Assembly (NCBI RefSeq): GCF_024721115.1
Contig: NZ_JAMDHK010000022.1
Coordinates: 1-64,000 of the forward strand
Source: Salipiger pentaromativorans
GTDB taxonomy: Bacteria > Pseudomonadota > Alphaproteobacteria > Rhodobacterales > Rhodobacteraceae
Direction of reading: 5' to 3'
Length of the DNA stretch: 64,000 bases
The notes beneath the pieces are model-generated. The model had not been told where the DNA came from and ran no database searches. It saw only the letters and a list, made by a program, of their open reading frames with translations. Numbering within the stretch: position 1 is the first letter of the stretch; each line of letters opens with the position of its first letter. Both the position numbers and the translations under genes were made by a program. Below, one piece after another: positions 37,918-46,711 of this stretch.

Positions 37918-39444
37918 ATGAGGTGGGACGTGGTTGCACATGCCTATACGGTGGCCTTCGAAGGGGTCGAGGCGCGCCCGGTCGAGGTGCAATGCGCCGT
38001 CACCGCCGGGGTTCCGGGCTTCTCCATCGTCGGCCTGCCCGACAAGGCGGTGTCGGAGGCGCGCGAACGGGTGCGCGCGGCGCTGACCGCCATGGCGATC
38101 GCCCTGCCGTCCAAGCGCATCACCATCAACCTCTCCCCCGCCGACATGCCCAAGGAAGGCTCGCATTTCGACCTGCCCATCGCGCTTGGCCTGCTGGCGG
38201 CGCTGGACATCCTGCCGCGCGACGAGATCGCCCAGACGATGGCGCTGGGGGAGCTCGCGCTCGACGGGGCGCTGGTCCCCGTGCCCGGCGCCCTGCCCGC
38301 GGCGATGACCGCCGCCGAGGAAGAGCGCGTCCTGCTCTGCCCCCGCGCGTCGGGCGCCGAGGCCGCCTGGGTCGGCGCCTGCCGCGTGCTCGGCGCGCAA
38401 AGCCTGGTCGATGTGGTCCGCCATTACGCCGGCGACGCGCCCATCCAGCCCTCCGAGCCGGGCGAGCTGCATCCGCCGCCCGCGCTGCGCGACCTGCGCG
38501 ACGTCAAGGGGCAGGAACGCGCCAAGCGCGCGCTGGAAATCGCCGCCGCCGGGCGCCATCACCTGATGCTGGTCGGCACGCCCGGATCGGGCAAATCCAT
38601 GCTCGCCGCGCGGCTGCCCGGACTTCTCCCCCCGCTCACCGCGCAGGAAGCGCTGGAAACCTCGATGATCCATTCGCTCGCCGGGCTGCTGGATGAAGGC
38701 GGCATTTCGCGCGTGCGCCCGTTCCGTGAACCGCATCATACCGCCTCGATGGCCGCGATCATCGGCGGCGGGCGCGGCGCCAAGCCCGGCGAGGTGAGCC
38801 TCGCCCATAACGGCGTGCTGTTCATGGACGAATTTCCGGAATTTCCCCGCACCGTGCTGGAAACGCTGCGCCAGCCGGTCGAAACCGGCGAGGTGATGGT
38901 GTCGCGCGCCAACGCGCATATCACCTATCCCTGCCGCTTCATGCTGGTGGCCGCGGCGAACCCCTGCAAATGCGGCTATCTCACCGATCCCGCGCGCGCC
39001 TGCTCGCGCGCGCCCATCTGCGGAGAGGATTATCTGGGCCGCGTCTCGGGCCCTCTGATGGACCGGTTCGACCTGCGCATCGAGGTGCCCCCCGTCGCCT
39101 TCACCGATCTCGACCTGCCCGCCTCGGGCGACAGCTCTGCCACCGTCGCCGCCCGCGTCGCCGCCGCGCGCGACCGTCAGGCCCAGCGCTTTGCCGACCG
39201 CCCCGCGATCCGCACCAACGCCGATGCCGAGGGCCGGCTGCTGGAAGACATCGCCACACCCGACGCCGAAAGCCGCGACCTGCTGCTGCGGGCCGCCGAT
39301 CGCTTTGGCCTCTCGGCGCGGGGCTACCACCGCATTCTGCGCGTCGCGCGCACCATCGCCGATCTGGCCGGGGAGGAGGCGCTGCGCCGTCCACATGTGG
39401 CCGAGGCGCTGAGCTACCGGCTGGTCTCGGCAAAGGACGCCTGA
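37918..39444 (+). CDS. comM: YifB family Mg-chelatase-like AAA ATPase (ComM)
   Basis: A 508-residue AAA+ helicase. The N-terminal domain starts AHAYTVAFEGVEARPVEVQ and has GLPDKAVSEARERVRAAL and INLSPADMPKEGSHFDLPIAL. The ATPase core has Walker A GTPGSGKSML, Walker B GVLFMDEFPEF and the Cys cluster NPCKCGYLTDPARACSRAPIC. ComM speeds branch migration in natural transformation of Vibrio and Haemophilus; in roseobacters its role is less clear. Its 3' end overlaps the convergent hydrolase gene by 31 bp. Confidence 0.95.
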   Translation: MRWDVVAHAYTVAFEGVEARPVEVQCAVTAGVPGFSIVGLPDKAVSEARERVRAALTAMAIALPSKRITINLSPADMPKEGSHFDLPIALGLLAALDILPRDEIAQTMALGELALDGALVPVPGALPAAMTAAEEERVLLCPRASGAEAAWVGACRVLGAQSLVDVVRHYAGDAPIQPSEPGELHPPPALRDLRDVKGQERAKRALEIAAAGRHHLMLVGTPGSGKSMLAARLPGLLPPLTAQEALETSMIHSLAGLLDEGGISRVRPFREPHHTASMAAIIGGGRGAKPGEVSLAHNGVLFMDEFPEFPRTVLETLRQPVETGEVMVSRANAHITYPCRFMLVAAANPCKCGYLTDPARACSRAPICGEDYLGRVSGPLMDRFDLRIEVPPVAFTDLDLPASGDSSATVAARVAAARDRQAQRFADRPAIRTNADAEGRLLEDIATPDAESRDLLLRAADRFGLSARGYHRILRVARTIADLAGEEALRRPHVAEALSYRLVSAKDA

Positions 39445-40313
39445 ACGAAGCGCGCTGCCCGCCGCAGCGTCTGCCGGGCCTCGGGGATCCAGCCGTCGTA
39501 GAGCGGCCAGGCATGCGGGGCATCGGGCAGGCTCTCCAGCGTAACCTCGGCCCCCTGGGCACGCAGCCGTGCCGCCATGCGCCGCGCATCATCGGCGAGG
39601 ATCTCGGTTTCGGAAAACTGGATCATCACCGGCGGGCAGCCGGGAAAATCGGCATAAAGCGGCGAAATCCGTGGGTCGTCGCGCGGGGCGCGGCCCAGCA
39701 CCAGGCGCACAAGCTCGCCGATGCGAGACACCGGCAGGAACGGATCGGCGCTCCGGTTGCTGCGCAGGCTCTCGCCGGTCATCGCGAGATCGGTCCAGGG
39801 GGAAAAGGCCAGCGCCGCCGCTGGCGGTTCGCGCTGATCGCAGCACCAGGCCAGAAGCGCCAGCGCCAACCCGCCGCCGGCGGAATCGCCGCCCAGCACG
39901 ATCTGCCCCGGCGCATAGCCCAGTCTGCGGCACTGCCGCCAGGCCGCCTGCGCGGCCTCGAAAGCAGCGGGGAACGGCGCCTGCTGCACCAGCGGATAGG
40001 CCGGCGCGCAGATCTCGGCCCCCGAGAGTTTGGACAGCCGCCCCAGCATGCCCTGGTGGGTCCTCGGGCTGCCCGCGACATAGCCGCCGCCGTGGAAATA
40101 GAGGATCACCCGCCCCGCCTGACAGCGCCCGGCGCTGATCCAGTGCAGCCCGCCCGGCCGCTCCAACCGCCGCAGATAGGGCGGGGCCCGCAGCGCCAGC
40201 GCCGCCATCCGCTCGAAATCACGCGCCGCCACGTCGGGCCCCGCGAGGCGGGCCAGGCGCGGCTTGACGAACAGGCGCAGAAAGACGGTCAGCGCGGCAA
40301 GCCGCCGGCTCAT
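39414..40313 (-). CDS. Alpha/beta hydrolase (hormone-sensitive lipase family)
   Basis: A 299-residue esterase-type protein. The oxyanion motif HGGGYVAGS, nucleophile elbow [13 protein letters not shown], the Asp in [11 protein letters not shown] and the His in DAPHAWPLY form the HSL-family triad. It should hydrolyse short acyl esters. I start at MSRRLAA, whose ATG overlaps the gshB stop (ATGA); the open frame reads further upstream within gshB. Its stop lies inside the last codons of comM on the opposite strand. Confidence 0.92.
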   Translation of the reverse strand: MSRRLAALTVFLRLFVKPRLARLAGPDVAARDFERMAALALRAPPYLRRLERPGGLHWISAGRCQAGRVILYFHGGGYVAGSPRTHQGMLGRLSKLSGAEICAPAYPLVQQAPFPAAFEAAQAAWRQCRRLGYAPGQIVLGGDSAGGGLALALLAWCCDQREPPAAALAFSPWTDLAMTGESLRSNRSADPFLPVSRIGELVRLVLGRAPRDDPRISPLYADFPGCPPVMIQFSETEILADDARRMAARLRAQGAEVTLESLPDAPHAWPLYDGWIPEARQTLRRAARFVQASFAETSR

Positions 40314-41245
40314 CCCCGGCGCGCTTCCACCGCCTGCCAGATCTTTTCGGCCACATTGACCCCGTCGAAGCGCTCGAGCTCCTGAATGCCGGTCGGCGAG
40401 GTCACGTTGATCTCGGTCAGCCACTCGCCGATCACGTCGATACCGACAAAGACCTGCCCCTTCTCGCGCAGCACCGGGCCGATCTTGGCGCAGATCTCGC
40501 GGTCGCGCTCGGTCAGTTCCACCTTCTCGGGTCGCCCCCCCACATGCATGTTCGAGCGCACCTCACCCGCTGCAGGCACCCGGTTGATCGCGCCCACCGG
40601 CTCGCCATCCACAAGGATCACCCGCTTGTCGCCCTTGGTCACGGCGGGCAGGTATTTCTGCACGATCAGCGGCTCGCGCGAGAAACCGGTGAACAGCTCG
40701 TAAAGCGAGCTGAGGTTGCGGTCGTTCTCGTCGAGGCGGAACACCCCGGCACCGCCGTTACCGTAAAGCGGCTTGAGGATGATGTCGCCATGGCGCGCCT
40801 TGAACGCGCGGATGGTCTCGAGGTCGCGCGCGATGGTGGTCGGCGGCGTCAGCTCGGGAAAGTTCAGCACCAGCAGCTTTTCCGGCGAATTGCGCACCCA
40901 GAACGGATCGTTGACCACCAGCGTGCCCGGCGTCAGCCGCTCGAGCAGATGCGTGGTGGTGATATAATGCATGTCGAAGGGCGGGTCCTGACGCAGCCAG
41001 ACCACGTCGAAATCGGCCAGATCGACCAGCTCCAGCGGCCCGAGCTGCGCGTGATCCCCCTGCACCCTCTGCACCCGCAGCGAATGCCCCCGCGCGGTGA
41101 TCCGCCCCTCTTCGAAAGACAGGTGATCCGGCGTGTAATAGAACAGATCGTGCCCCCGGGCCTGCGCCTCTTCCGCAAGGCGGAACGTGCTGTCGGCGTC
41201 GATGTTGACCGGACCGATCGGGTCCATCTGAAAGGCGATTTTCAT
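40310..41245 (-). CDS. gshB: Glutathione synthetase
   Basis: A 311-residue ATP-grasp enzyme joining gamma-glutamylcysteine and glycine. Seen are [84 protein letters not shown] and [13 protein letters not shown]. It supplies glutathione for the two GSTs in the window. I start at MKIAFQ with a GGGAGATCCC-type site. It lies in the rsmI-yraN-gshB cluster, a common arrangement in alphaproteobacteria. Confidence 0.97.
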   Translation of the reverse strand: MKIAFQMDPIGPVNIDADSTFRLAEEAQARGHDLFYYTPDHLSFEEGRITARGHSLRVQRVQGDHAQLGPLELVDLADFDVVWLRQDPPFDMHYITTTHLLERLTPGTLVVNDPFWVRNSPEKLLVLNFPELTPPTTIARDLETIRAFKARHGDIILKPLYGNGGAGVFRLDENDRNLSSLYELFTGFSREPLIVQKYLPAVTKGDKRVILVDGEPVGAINRVPAAGEVRSNMHVGGRPEKVELTERDREICAKIGPVLREKGQVFVGIDVIGEWLTEINVTSPTGIQELERFDGVNVAEKIWQAVEARRG

Positions 41246-41307
41246 GGGATCTCCCGCGCTGTCTTTCGCCATACATGGCGCAGAGACCGCCCGAGGGCAA
41301 TGCCCGC

Positions 41308-41751
41308 TCAGGGACCGAAGGCGTTCTCGATGACCCGGATCATGCCCTGCGCATCCATGAGCGCCACATCGAACCGCATCTCGGTCAGCGAGCCCATGGG
41401 CTCGCCGCCGGCAAATTCCTCGGCCGCAACCATCAGCCGGGACACCTGCCGCGACGACAGGCGTTCGAGAGCACGGTCGAAGCTGCGGCTTTTCTTGACC
41501 TCGACAAAGACAAGCCCGGCACCGTCGCGCAGGATCAGGTCGATCTCGCCGCCACGACCCCGCCAGCGCCGCCGCGCCACCGCATAGCCCCGCCGCTCGT
41601 AATCCTGCGCCACCCGCATCTCTGCGGAAATCCCGGCCCGATAGCCCAGCGCGCCGCGCATACGGCGCGCATCCTCCTGCGGCACCCGCCGCTCAGGAAC
41701 CTCGGCCTGAACCACGGGCCCCTCGAAATCAAACGCCAGTTGCCGTGCCAT
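41308..41751 (-). CDS. YraN family putative endonuclease
   Basis: A 147-residue UPF0102/YraN protein with a restriction-endonuclease-like fold. [23 protein letters not shown] carries the Asp and the ExK of the active-site pattern; [29 protein letters not shown] precedes it in two motifs. The N-terminal segment before [15 protein letters not shown] is longer than in many homologues. Function is not established; it occurs next to rsmI in most proteobacteria, as here. Confidence 0.9.
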   Translation of the reverse strand: MARQLAFDFEGPVVQAEVPERRVPQEDARRMRGALGYRAGISAEMRVAQDYERRGYAVARRRWRGRGGEIDLILRDGAGLVFVEVKKSRSFDRALERLSSRQVSRLMVAAEEFAGGEPMGSLTEMRFDVALMDAQGMIRVIENAFGP

Positions 41752-41766
41752 GACCGCTCCCTTTGC

Positions 41767-42642
41767 CTATCCCTCGTTCCGGTCCCGCTCCTTTGCCAGC
41801 GCCATCGCACGCTGGTAGACCGGGCGCCGTTTCACGCCGTACATCCCCGAAACCGCATCCGCCGCATCGCGCACCGACATCGTCTTCAGCGCTTCGGTCA
41901 GGGAACCGTCTAAATCAGACTCACTAATTTTTTCCGAATCTCCCTTGCCGATCAGCACCACCACCTCGCCTTTCGGCGTCTCGCCCGCATAATGCGCGGC
42001 GAGGTCGCCAAGACTGCCGCTTCGGCATTCCTCGAAACGTTTGGTCAGTTCGCGGCACATCGCGGCGGGGCGCTCGGCGCCCATCACCGCGACGGCATCC
42101 GCCAGCATCGCGCCCAGCCGTTTCGGCGATTCGTAAAAGGCCAGCGTCGCCGGCACCGTCCGCAACTCCTCGAGCGCCTTGCGCCGCGCGGCGCTGGTGC
42201 TGGGCAGAAACCCTGCAAACAGGAAGCGGTCCGTGGGCAGCCCCGCGATGGTCAGCGCGGCGATCACCGCCGAGGCCCCGGGCGCCGTGGTCACCGGATG
42301 GCCCGCCTCGCGCGCCGCGCGCACCAGATCGAACCCCGGATCCGAGATCATCGGCGTCCCCGCCTCGGAGGCATAGGCGACGGACCGCCCCGCCGCCAGC
42401 GCCTCGAGCAGCCGGGGCCGCATCTTCTCGCCGTTGTGGTCGTGATAGGCGAGGCAGGGCCGGTCGCCCAGCGGCACGCCATGGATCTCCAGCAGCCGCC
42501 GCAAGCTGCGCGTGTCTTCCGCCGCCAGCACCTCTGCATCGCGCAGGATGTCCAACGCGCGAAGCGTGATGTCGCGGGCATTGCCGATCGGCACTGCCAC
42601 CATGTAAAGACCCGGCGTCAATCCGCCCCCGGCCGGATTCAT
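41767..42642 (-). CDS. rsmI: 16S rRNA (cytidine-1402-2'-O)-methyltransferase
   Basis: A 291-residue tetrapyrrole-methylase-fold enzyme that methylates C1402 in the ribosomal P site. The motifs LYMVAVPIGNARDITLRALDIL, EDTRSLRRLL, YHDHNGEK, SEAGTPMISDPGFDLVRAA, PGASAVIAALTIAGLP and FAGFLPSTSAARRKALEEL are all present. I use the ATG; a GTG directly before it is also possible. First gene of rsmI-yraN-gshB-hydrolase, divergent from lppC. Confidence 0.96.
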   Translation of the reverse strand: MNPAGGGLTPGLYMVAVPIGNARDITLRALDILRDAEVLAAEDTRSLRRLLEIHGVPLGDRPCLAYHDHNGEKMRPRLLEALAAGRSVAYASEAGTPMISDPGFDLVRAAREAGHPVTTAPGASAVIAALTIAGLPTDRFLFAGFLPSTSAARRKALEELRTVPATLAFYESPKRLGAMLADAVAVMGAERPAAMCRELTKRFEECRSGSLGDLAAHYAGETPKGEVVVLIGKGDSEKISESDLDGSLTEALKTMSVRDAADAVSGMYGVKRRPVYQRAMALAKERDRNEG

Positions 42643-42725
42643 CACTGGACCCGCCTCCCCGCTTGTCTATGATTGCCCGCAATACCGCGCGGGAGCGAAC
42701 CCGTGCCCGTCATCGAGGGAGTTTC

Positions 42726-43928
42726 GTGACCATGTTCGCCGTTTTGTCCAGCGCCCGCAAGGCGCTCCGCACCGTTGCCATCGTGGCAACGGCCGGTTTG
42801 CTAGCCGCTTGCGACGCCAGCATGATTTCCGATCTGGGCGGCAGCACGGCTGCCGGCGGCGGGCCACGGATCGACCCGAACAAGCCGGTGCGGGTGGCGC
42901 TTCTGGTGCCGCAGAGCGACCCCGCCGCCGCCAGCATCGCGCGCGACATGGAAAACGCCGCAAGGCTCGCCATCGCCGATCTCGGCGGGGTGCCCATCGA
43001 CCTCGCGGTCTACGACACCGCCGGTTCGCCGGCGACTGCCGCGGCCCAGGCCCAGCGCGCCGTCGATGAGGGCGCCAAGATCATCCTCGGGCCGCTGCGC
43101 GGCGAGGCCGCCGTCGAGGCCAGCAAGGTGGTGGCCGACGAGGGCGTCAACATGCTCTCCTTCTCCAACAACCCGTCGATCGCCGGCGGCAATCTCTTCG
43201 TGCTCGGCCCGACCTTCGTGAACACCGCCGACCGGCTGCTCGGCTACGCCCATCGCCAGGGCCGCAACAGCGTCGCCATCCTGCATTCCGACGACGTACC
43301 GGGCCAGTTCGGCAAGGCCGCGATCCAGCAGGCCGCATCGCAGAACGGCGTGCGCGTGGCGGCAATCCAGCCCTACCCGCTCAGCATCGAGGGCGTGACC
43401 ACCGCCGCGCAAAGCATGGGCCGGGTCGCCGCGACCTCGGGTGCCGATTCGGTCTTCATCACCACCGACGCGACCAATGCCGCGATGCCGATCCTGCTTC
43501 AGGTGATGCCCGAAAACGGGCTGAACCCGGCGCAGGTGCAGTATATCGGCCTCACCCGCTGGGACGTGAAGCCCGAGCTGTTCAGCTACCCCGGCGCCGA
43601 GGGCGCCTGGTTCACCCTGCCCAACCAGGCCATGCAGCGGAATTTCTCGGCGCGCTACAGCAACGCCTATGGCGCCGCGCCGCACCCGCTGGCGGGGCTG
43701 GCCTTTGACGGCATCGCCGCCATCGGCGCGCTGGTCGAACAGGGCCGCAACGACGCTCTCACCGGAAGGGCGCTCACGCAATCCGCTGGTTTCCAGGGCA
43801 CAGGCGGTGTATTCCGCCTGAAATCCGATGGCACCAACGAACGTGGGCTCGCCGTCGCAACCGTGCGAAACAACCAGATGGTGATCCTTGACCCTGCCCC
43901 CTCAAGCTTCTCCGGCGCAGGCTTCTGA
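42726..43928 (+). CDS. Penicillin-binding protein activator LpoA/LppC-like lipoprotein
   Basis: A 400-residue lipoprotein (signal ending GLLAAC). The mature part is a periplasmic-binding-protein-type fold like LpoA's C-terminal domain: VRVALLVPQSDPAAASIARDME, GPLRGEAAVEASKVVADEGVN, LSFSNNPSIAGGN and QYIGLTRWDV. LpoA activates peptidoglycan synthases in Gammaproteobacteria; the role in alphaproteobacteria is inferred. It is divergent from rsmI, a conserved arrangement. GTG at 42726 or ATG 6 bp later may be the start; a GAGGGAG site suits either. Confidence 0.88.
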   Translation: MTMFAVLSSARKALRTVAIVATAGLLAACDASMISDLGGSTAAGGGPRIDPNKPVRVALLVPQSDPAAASIARDMENAARLAIADLGGVPIDLAVYDTAGSPATAAAQAQRAVDEGAKIILGPLRGEAAVEASKVVADEGVNMLSFSNNPSIAGGNLFVLGPTFVNTADRLLGYAHRQGRNSVAILHSDDVPGQFGKAAIQQAASQNGVRVAAIQPYPLSIEGVTTAAQSMGRVAATSGADSVFITTDATNAAMPILLQVMPENGLNPAQVQYIGLTRWDVKPELFSYPGAEGAWFTLPNQAMQRNFSARYSNAYGAAPHPLAGLAFDGIAAIGALVEQGRNDALTGRALTQSAGFQGTGGVFRLKSDGTNERGLAVATVRNNQMVILDPAPSSFSGAGF

Positions 43929-43947
43929 GCGAGCGACACAAGACCCG

Positions 43948-46695
43948 ATGCCGGACGACCTGATCGCGCCGGCATCGGATATTTTCGACCTGCCCGCGCT
44001 GCGCACAGCGCTTTTCGACGCCGCCGCCGAGGCGCAGACCGAGGCCGAGGTGCGCGCAGCCGCCGTGCGCATTCTGTCGCAGGCAATGAAGGACGGGCAC
44101 GATACCATCGCCCGGGCCTTCGCCGCGCATCCCCGCGCCGCCTTCCCGACAACCGAAGCCTATGCCTGGCTGACCGATTGCGTGGTGCGGCTGGTCTTCG
44201 AGCTGGCGACCCGGCGCCTGCACCCGCTGCACAACCCCACCGAAGGCGAACGCCTGACCGTCATGGCCGTCGGCGGCTACGGGCGCGGCGAGATGGCGCC
44301 GTTCTCGGATGTCGACCTGCTGTTCCTGACGCCCTGGAAGATCACCCCCTGGGCCGAGAGCGTCATCGAGTCGATGCTCTACATCTTCTGGGATCTGAAG
44401 CTGAAGGTCGGCCACGCCTCGCGCACGGTGAAGGATTGTCTGCGGCTTGGCGGCGAGGATTATACGATCCGCACCGCGATGCTGGAGAACCGCTTTGTCA
44501 TCGGCCACGAACCGCTGGCGCGGGAGCTGGAAACCCGGCTTTGGTCCGATCTCTTCAAGGGCTCGGAACGCGCTTTCGTGGCCGCCAAGCTGGAAGAGCG
44601 CGACCAGCGCCACCGCAAGCAGGGGCTGCGCTATGTGGTCGAGCCCAATGTGAAGGAGGGCAAGGGCGGGCTGCGCGATCTGCAATCGCTCTACTGGATC
44701 ACCAAATACATCCACCAGACCGAGGATGCCGAGGAACTGGTGCGGCTGGGCGTGTTCCGGCGCGAGGAATACACCACCTTCATGCGCGCCGAGGAGTTCC
44801 TCTGGGCGGTGCGCTGCCACCTGCATCTGGCCGCCGGACGCGCGGTGGAGCAACTGACCTTCGACATGCAGGTCGAGGTTGCCGCGCGCATGGGCTATGC
44901 CGACAAGGGCGGCCGGCGCGCGGTGGAATGGTTCATGCAGGATTACTTCCTGCACGCCACGGCGGTGGGCGACCTGACGCGCATCTTCCTGACCTCGCTG
45001 GAAGCCGAGCACCAGAAGGACGCCCCGCTGATCATGCGCATGTTCAAGCGCGGACCGCATGTGAAGGACGGCTACGAGGTGGTGCACAACCGCCTCTCCA
45101 TCGTCGATGACGAGAGCTTTCTGGCGGACAAGCTGAACCTGCTGCGGTTCTTCGAGGAGGGGCTGCGCACCGGGTTGCTTCTGCACCCGGACGGCATGCG
45201 GCTGATCAAGGCGAACCTACACCTCATCGACGAGGAGCTGCGCAACGACAAGGAAGCGCGGCGCATCTTCCTCGACCTGATGCTCAAGCACGGCAATCCG
45301 GAACGCTCGCTGCGGCGGATGAACGAGCTGGGCGTACTCGGCGCCTTTATTCCGGAATTCGAGCCCATCGTGGCGATGATGCAGTTCAACATGTATCACG
45401 CCTATACGGTGGACGAGCACACCATCCAGTGCATCCGCAACCTGTCGGAAATCGAACACGGCAATCTGGTCGAGGAACTGCCGGTCGCCTCGACGATCCT
45501 CAAGGAAGGCGTCAACCGCAAGGTGCTTTACGTGGCGCTGCTGCTGCATGACATCGGCAAGGGCCGGCAGGAGGATCACGCGGTTCTGGGCGCCAAGATC
45601 GCCCGCAAGGTGTCGCCGCGCCTGGGGCTCACCAAGACGGAATGCGCCACAGTGGAATGGCTGGTACGCTATCACCTGCTGATGTCCGATATGGCGCAGA
45701 AACGCGACATCGCCGACCCACGCACCGTGCGCGACTTCGCCAAGGCGGTGCAGAGCGTCGAACGGCTCGACCTGCTGACCGTGCTCACGGTCTGCGACAT
45801 ACGCGGCGTGGGCCCGGGCGTCTGGAACAACTGGAAGGCTGCTTTACTGCGGGCGCTCTACCGCCAGACGCGGCGGGCCCTGGAAGACGGCATGGAGGCG
45901 CTCAACCGCGAGAACCGCGGCGCCGAGGCCAAGAAGGCGCTGCGCGACGCACTTGCCGATTGGGATCCAAAGGATCTGCGCACCGAGACCAGCCGCCATT
46001 ACGATCCCTATTGGCAGGGGCTGCACGTCACCGCGCAGGTGGTCTTCGCGCAGCTCCTACGCGACATCCAGAACGACGAGATCAAGATCGACATCCACCC
46101 GGACGAAGAACGCGACGCCACCCGAGTGTGTTTCGCGCTGTCGGATCATCCGGGCATCTTCTCGCGCCTCGCGGGGGCGCTGTCGCTGGTCGGCGCCAAC
46201 GTGGTGGACGCGCGGACCTTCACCTCCAAGGACGGTTATGCCACCGCCGCCTTCTGGATTCAGGATTCCGACGGCTCGCCCTATGAGGACCGGCGCATCC
46301 CCCGCCTGCGCGAGATGATCCGCAAGACGCTGATGGGCGAGGTCAAGCCGCGCGAGGCGATCTTCTCGCGGCAGAAGCTCAAGAAGCGGGAAAAGGCCTT
46401 CACCGTGCCGACCTCGATCGCCTTCGACAACGAAGGGTCGGAGATCTACACGATCATCGAGGTCGACACCCGCGACCGTCCCGGCCTGCTCTACGACCTG
46501 ACGCGCACGCTGGCCGAAAGCAACGTCTACATCGCCTCGGCGGTCATCGCGACCTTCGGCGAACAGGTGGTCGATACCTTCTATGTGAAGGACATGTTCG
46601 GGCTGAAGTTCTACACCCCCTCGAAGCAGAAGACGCTGGAGAAACGCCTGCGCGACGCCATCGCGGAAGGCACGGAGCGGGCCGCCAAGGGATAG
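43948..46695 (+). CDS. glnD: [Protein-PII] uridylyltransferase / uridylyl-removing enzyme
   Basis: A 915-residue nitrogen sensor that adds or removes UMP on PII according to glutamine. Domains in order: nucleotidyltransferase (GGYGRGEMAPFSDVDLLFL around residue 108), a GlnE-type linker, HD phosphohydrolase (LLLHDIGKGRQEDH around 532), and two ACT domains (from about 730 and 838; PGIFSRLAGALSLVGANVVDA and RPGLLYDLTRTLAESNVYIA) that bind glutamine. I start at MPDDLIAP, 19 bp after the lppC stop; the frame is open into lppC. All key motifs are intact. Confidence 0.95.
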   Translation: MPDDLIAPASDIFDLPALRTALFDAAAEAQTEAEVRAAAVRILSQAMKDGHDTIARAFAAHPRAAFPTTEAYAWLTDCVVRLVFELATRRLHPLHNPTEGERLTVMAVGGYGRGEMAPFSDVDLLFLTPWKITPWAESVIESMLYIFWDLKLKVGHASRTVKDCLRLGGEDYTIRTAMLENRFVIGHEPLARELETRLWSDLFKGSERAFVAAKLEERDQRHRKQGLRYVVEPNVKEGKGGLRDLQSLYWITKYIHQTEDAEELVRLGVFRREEYTTFMRAEEFLWAVRCHLHLAAGRAVEQLTFDMQVEVAARMGYADKGGRRAVEWFMQDYFLHATAVGDLTRIFLTSLEAEHQKDAPLIMRMFKRGPHVKDGYEVVHNRLSIVDDESFLADKLNLLRFFEEGLRTGLLLHPDGMRLIKANLHLIDEELRNDKEARRIFLDLMLKHGNPERSLRRMNELGVLGAFIPEFEPIVAMMQFNMYHAYTVDEHTIQCIRNLSEIEHGNLVEELPVASTILKEGVNRKVLYVALLLHDIGKGRQEDHAVLGAKIARKVSPRLGLTKTECATVEWLVRYHLLMSDMAQKRDIADPRTVRDFAKAVQSVERLDLLTVLTVCDIRGVGPGVWNNWKAALLRALYRQTRRALEDGMEALNRENRGAEAKKALRDALADWDPKDLRTETSRHYDPYWQGLHVTAQVVFAQLLRDIQNDEIKIDIHPDEERDATRVCFALSDHPGIFSRLAGALSLVGANVVDARTFTSKDGYATAAFWIQDSDGSPYEDRRIPRLREMIRKTLMGEVKPREAIFSRQKLKKREKAFTVPTSIAFDNEGSEIYTIIEVDTRDRPGLLYDLTRTLAESNVYIASAVIATFGEQVVDTFYVKDMFGLKFYTPSKQKTLEKRLRDAIAEGTERAAKG

Positions 46696-46711
46696 ATCCC
46701 TCCGGCCCGCC

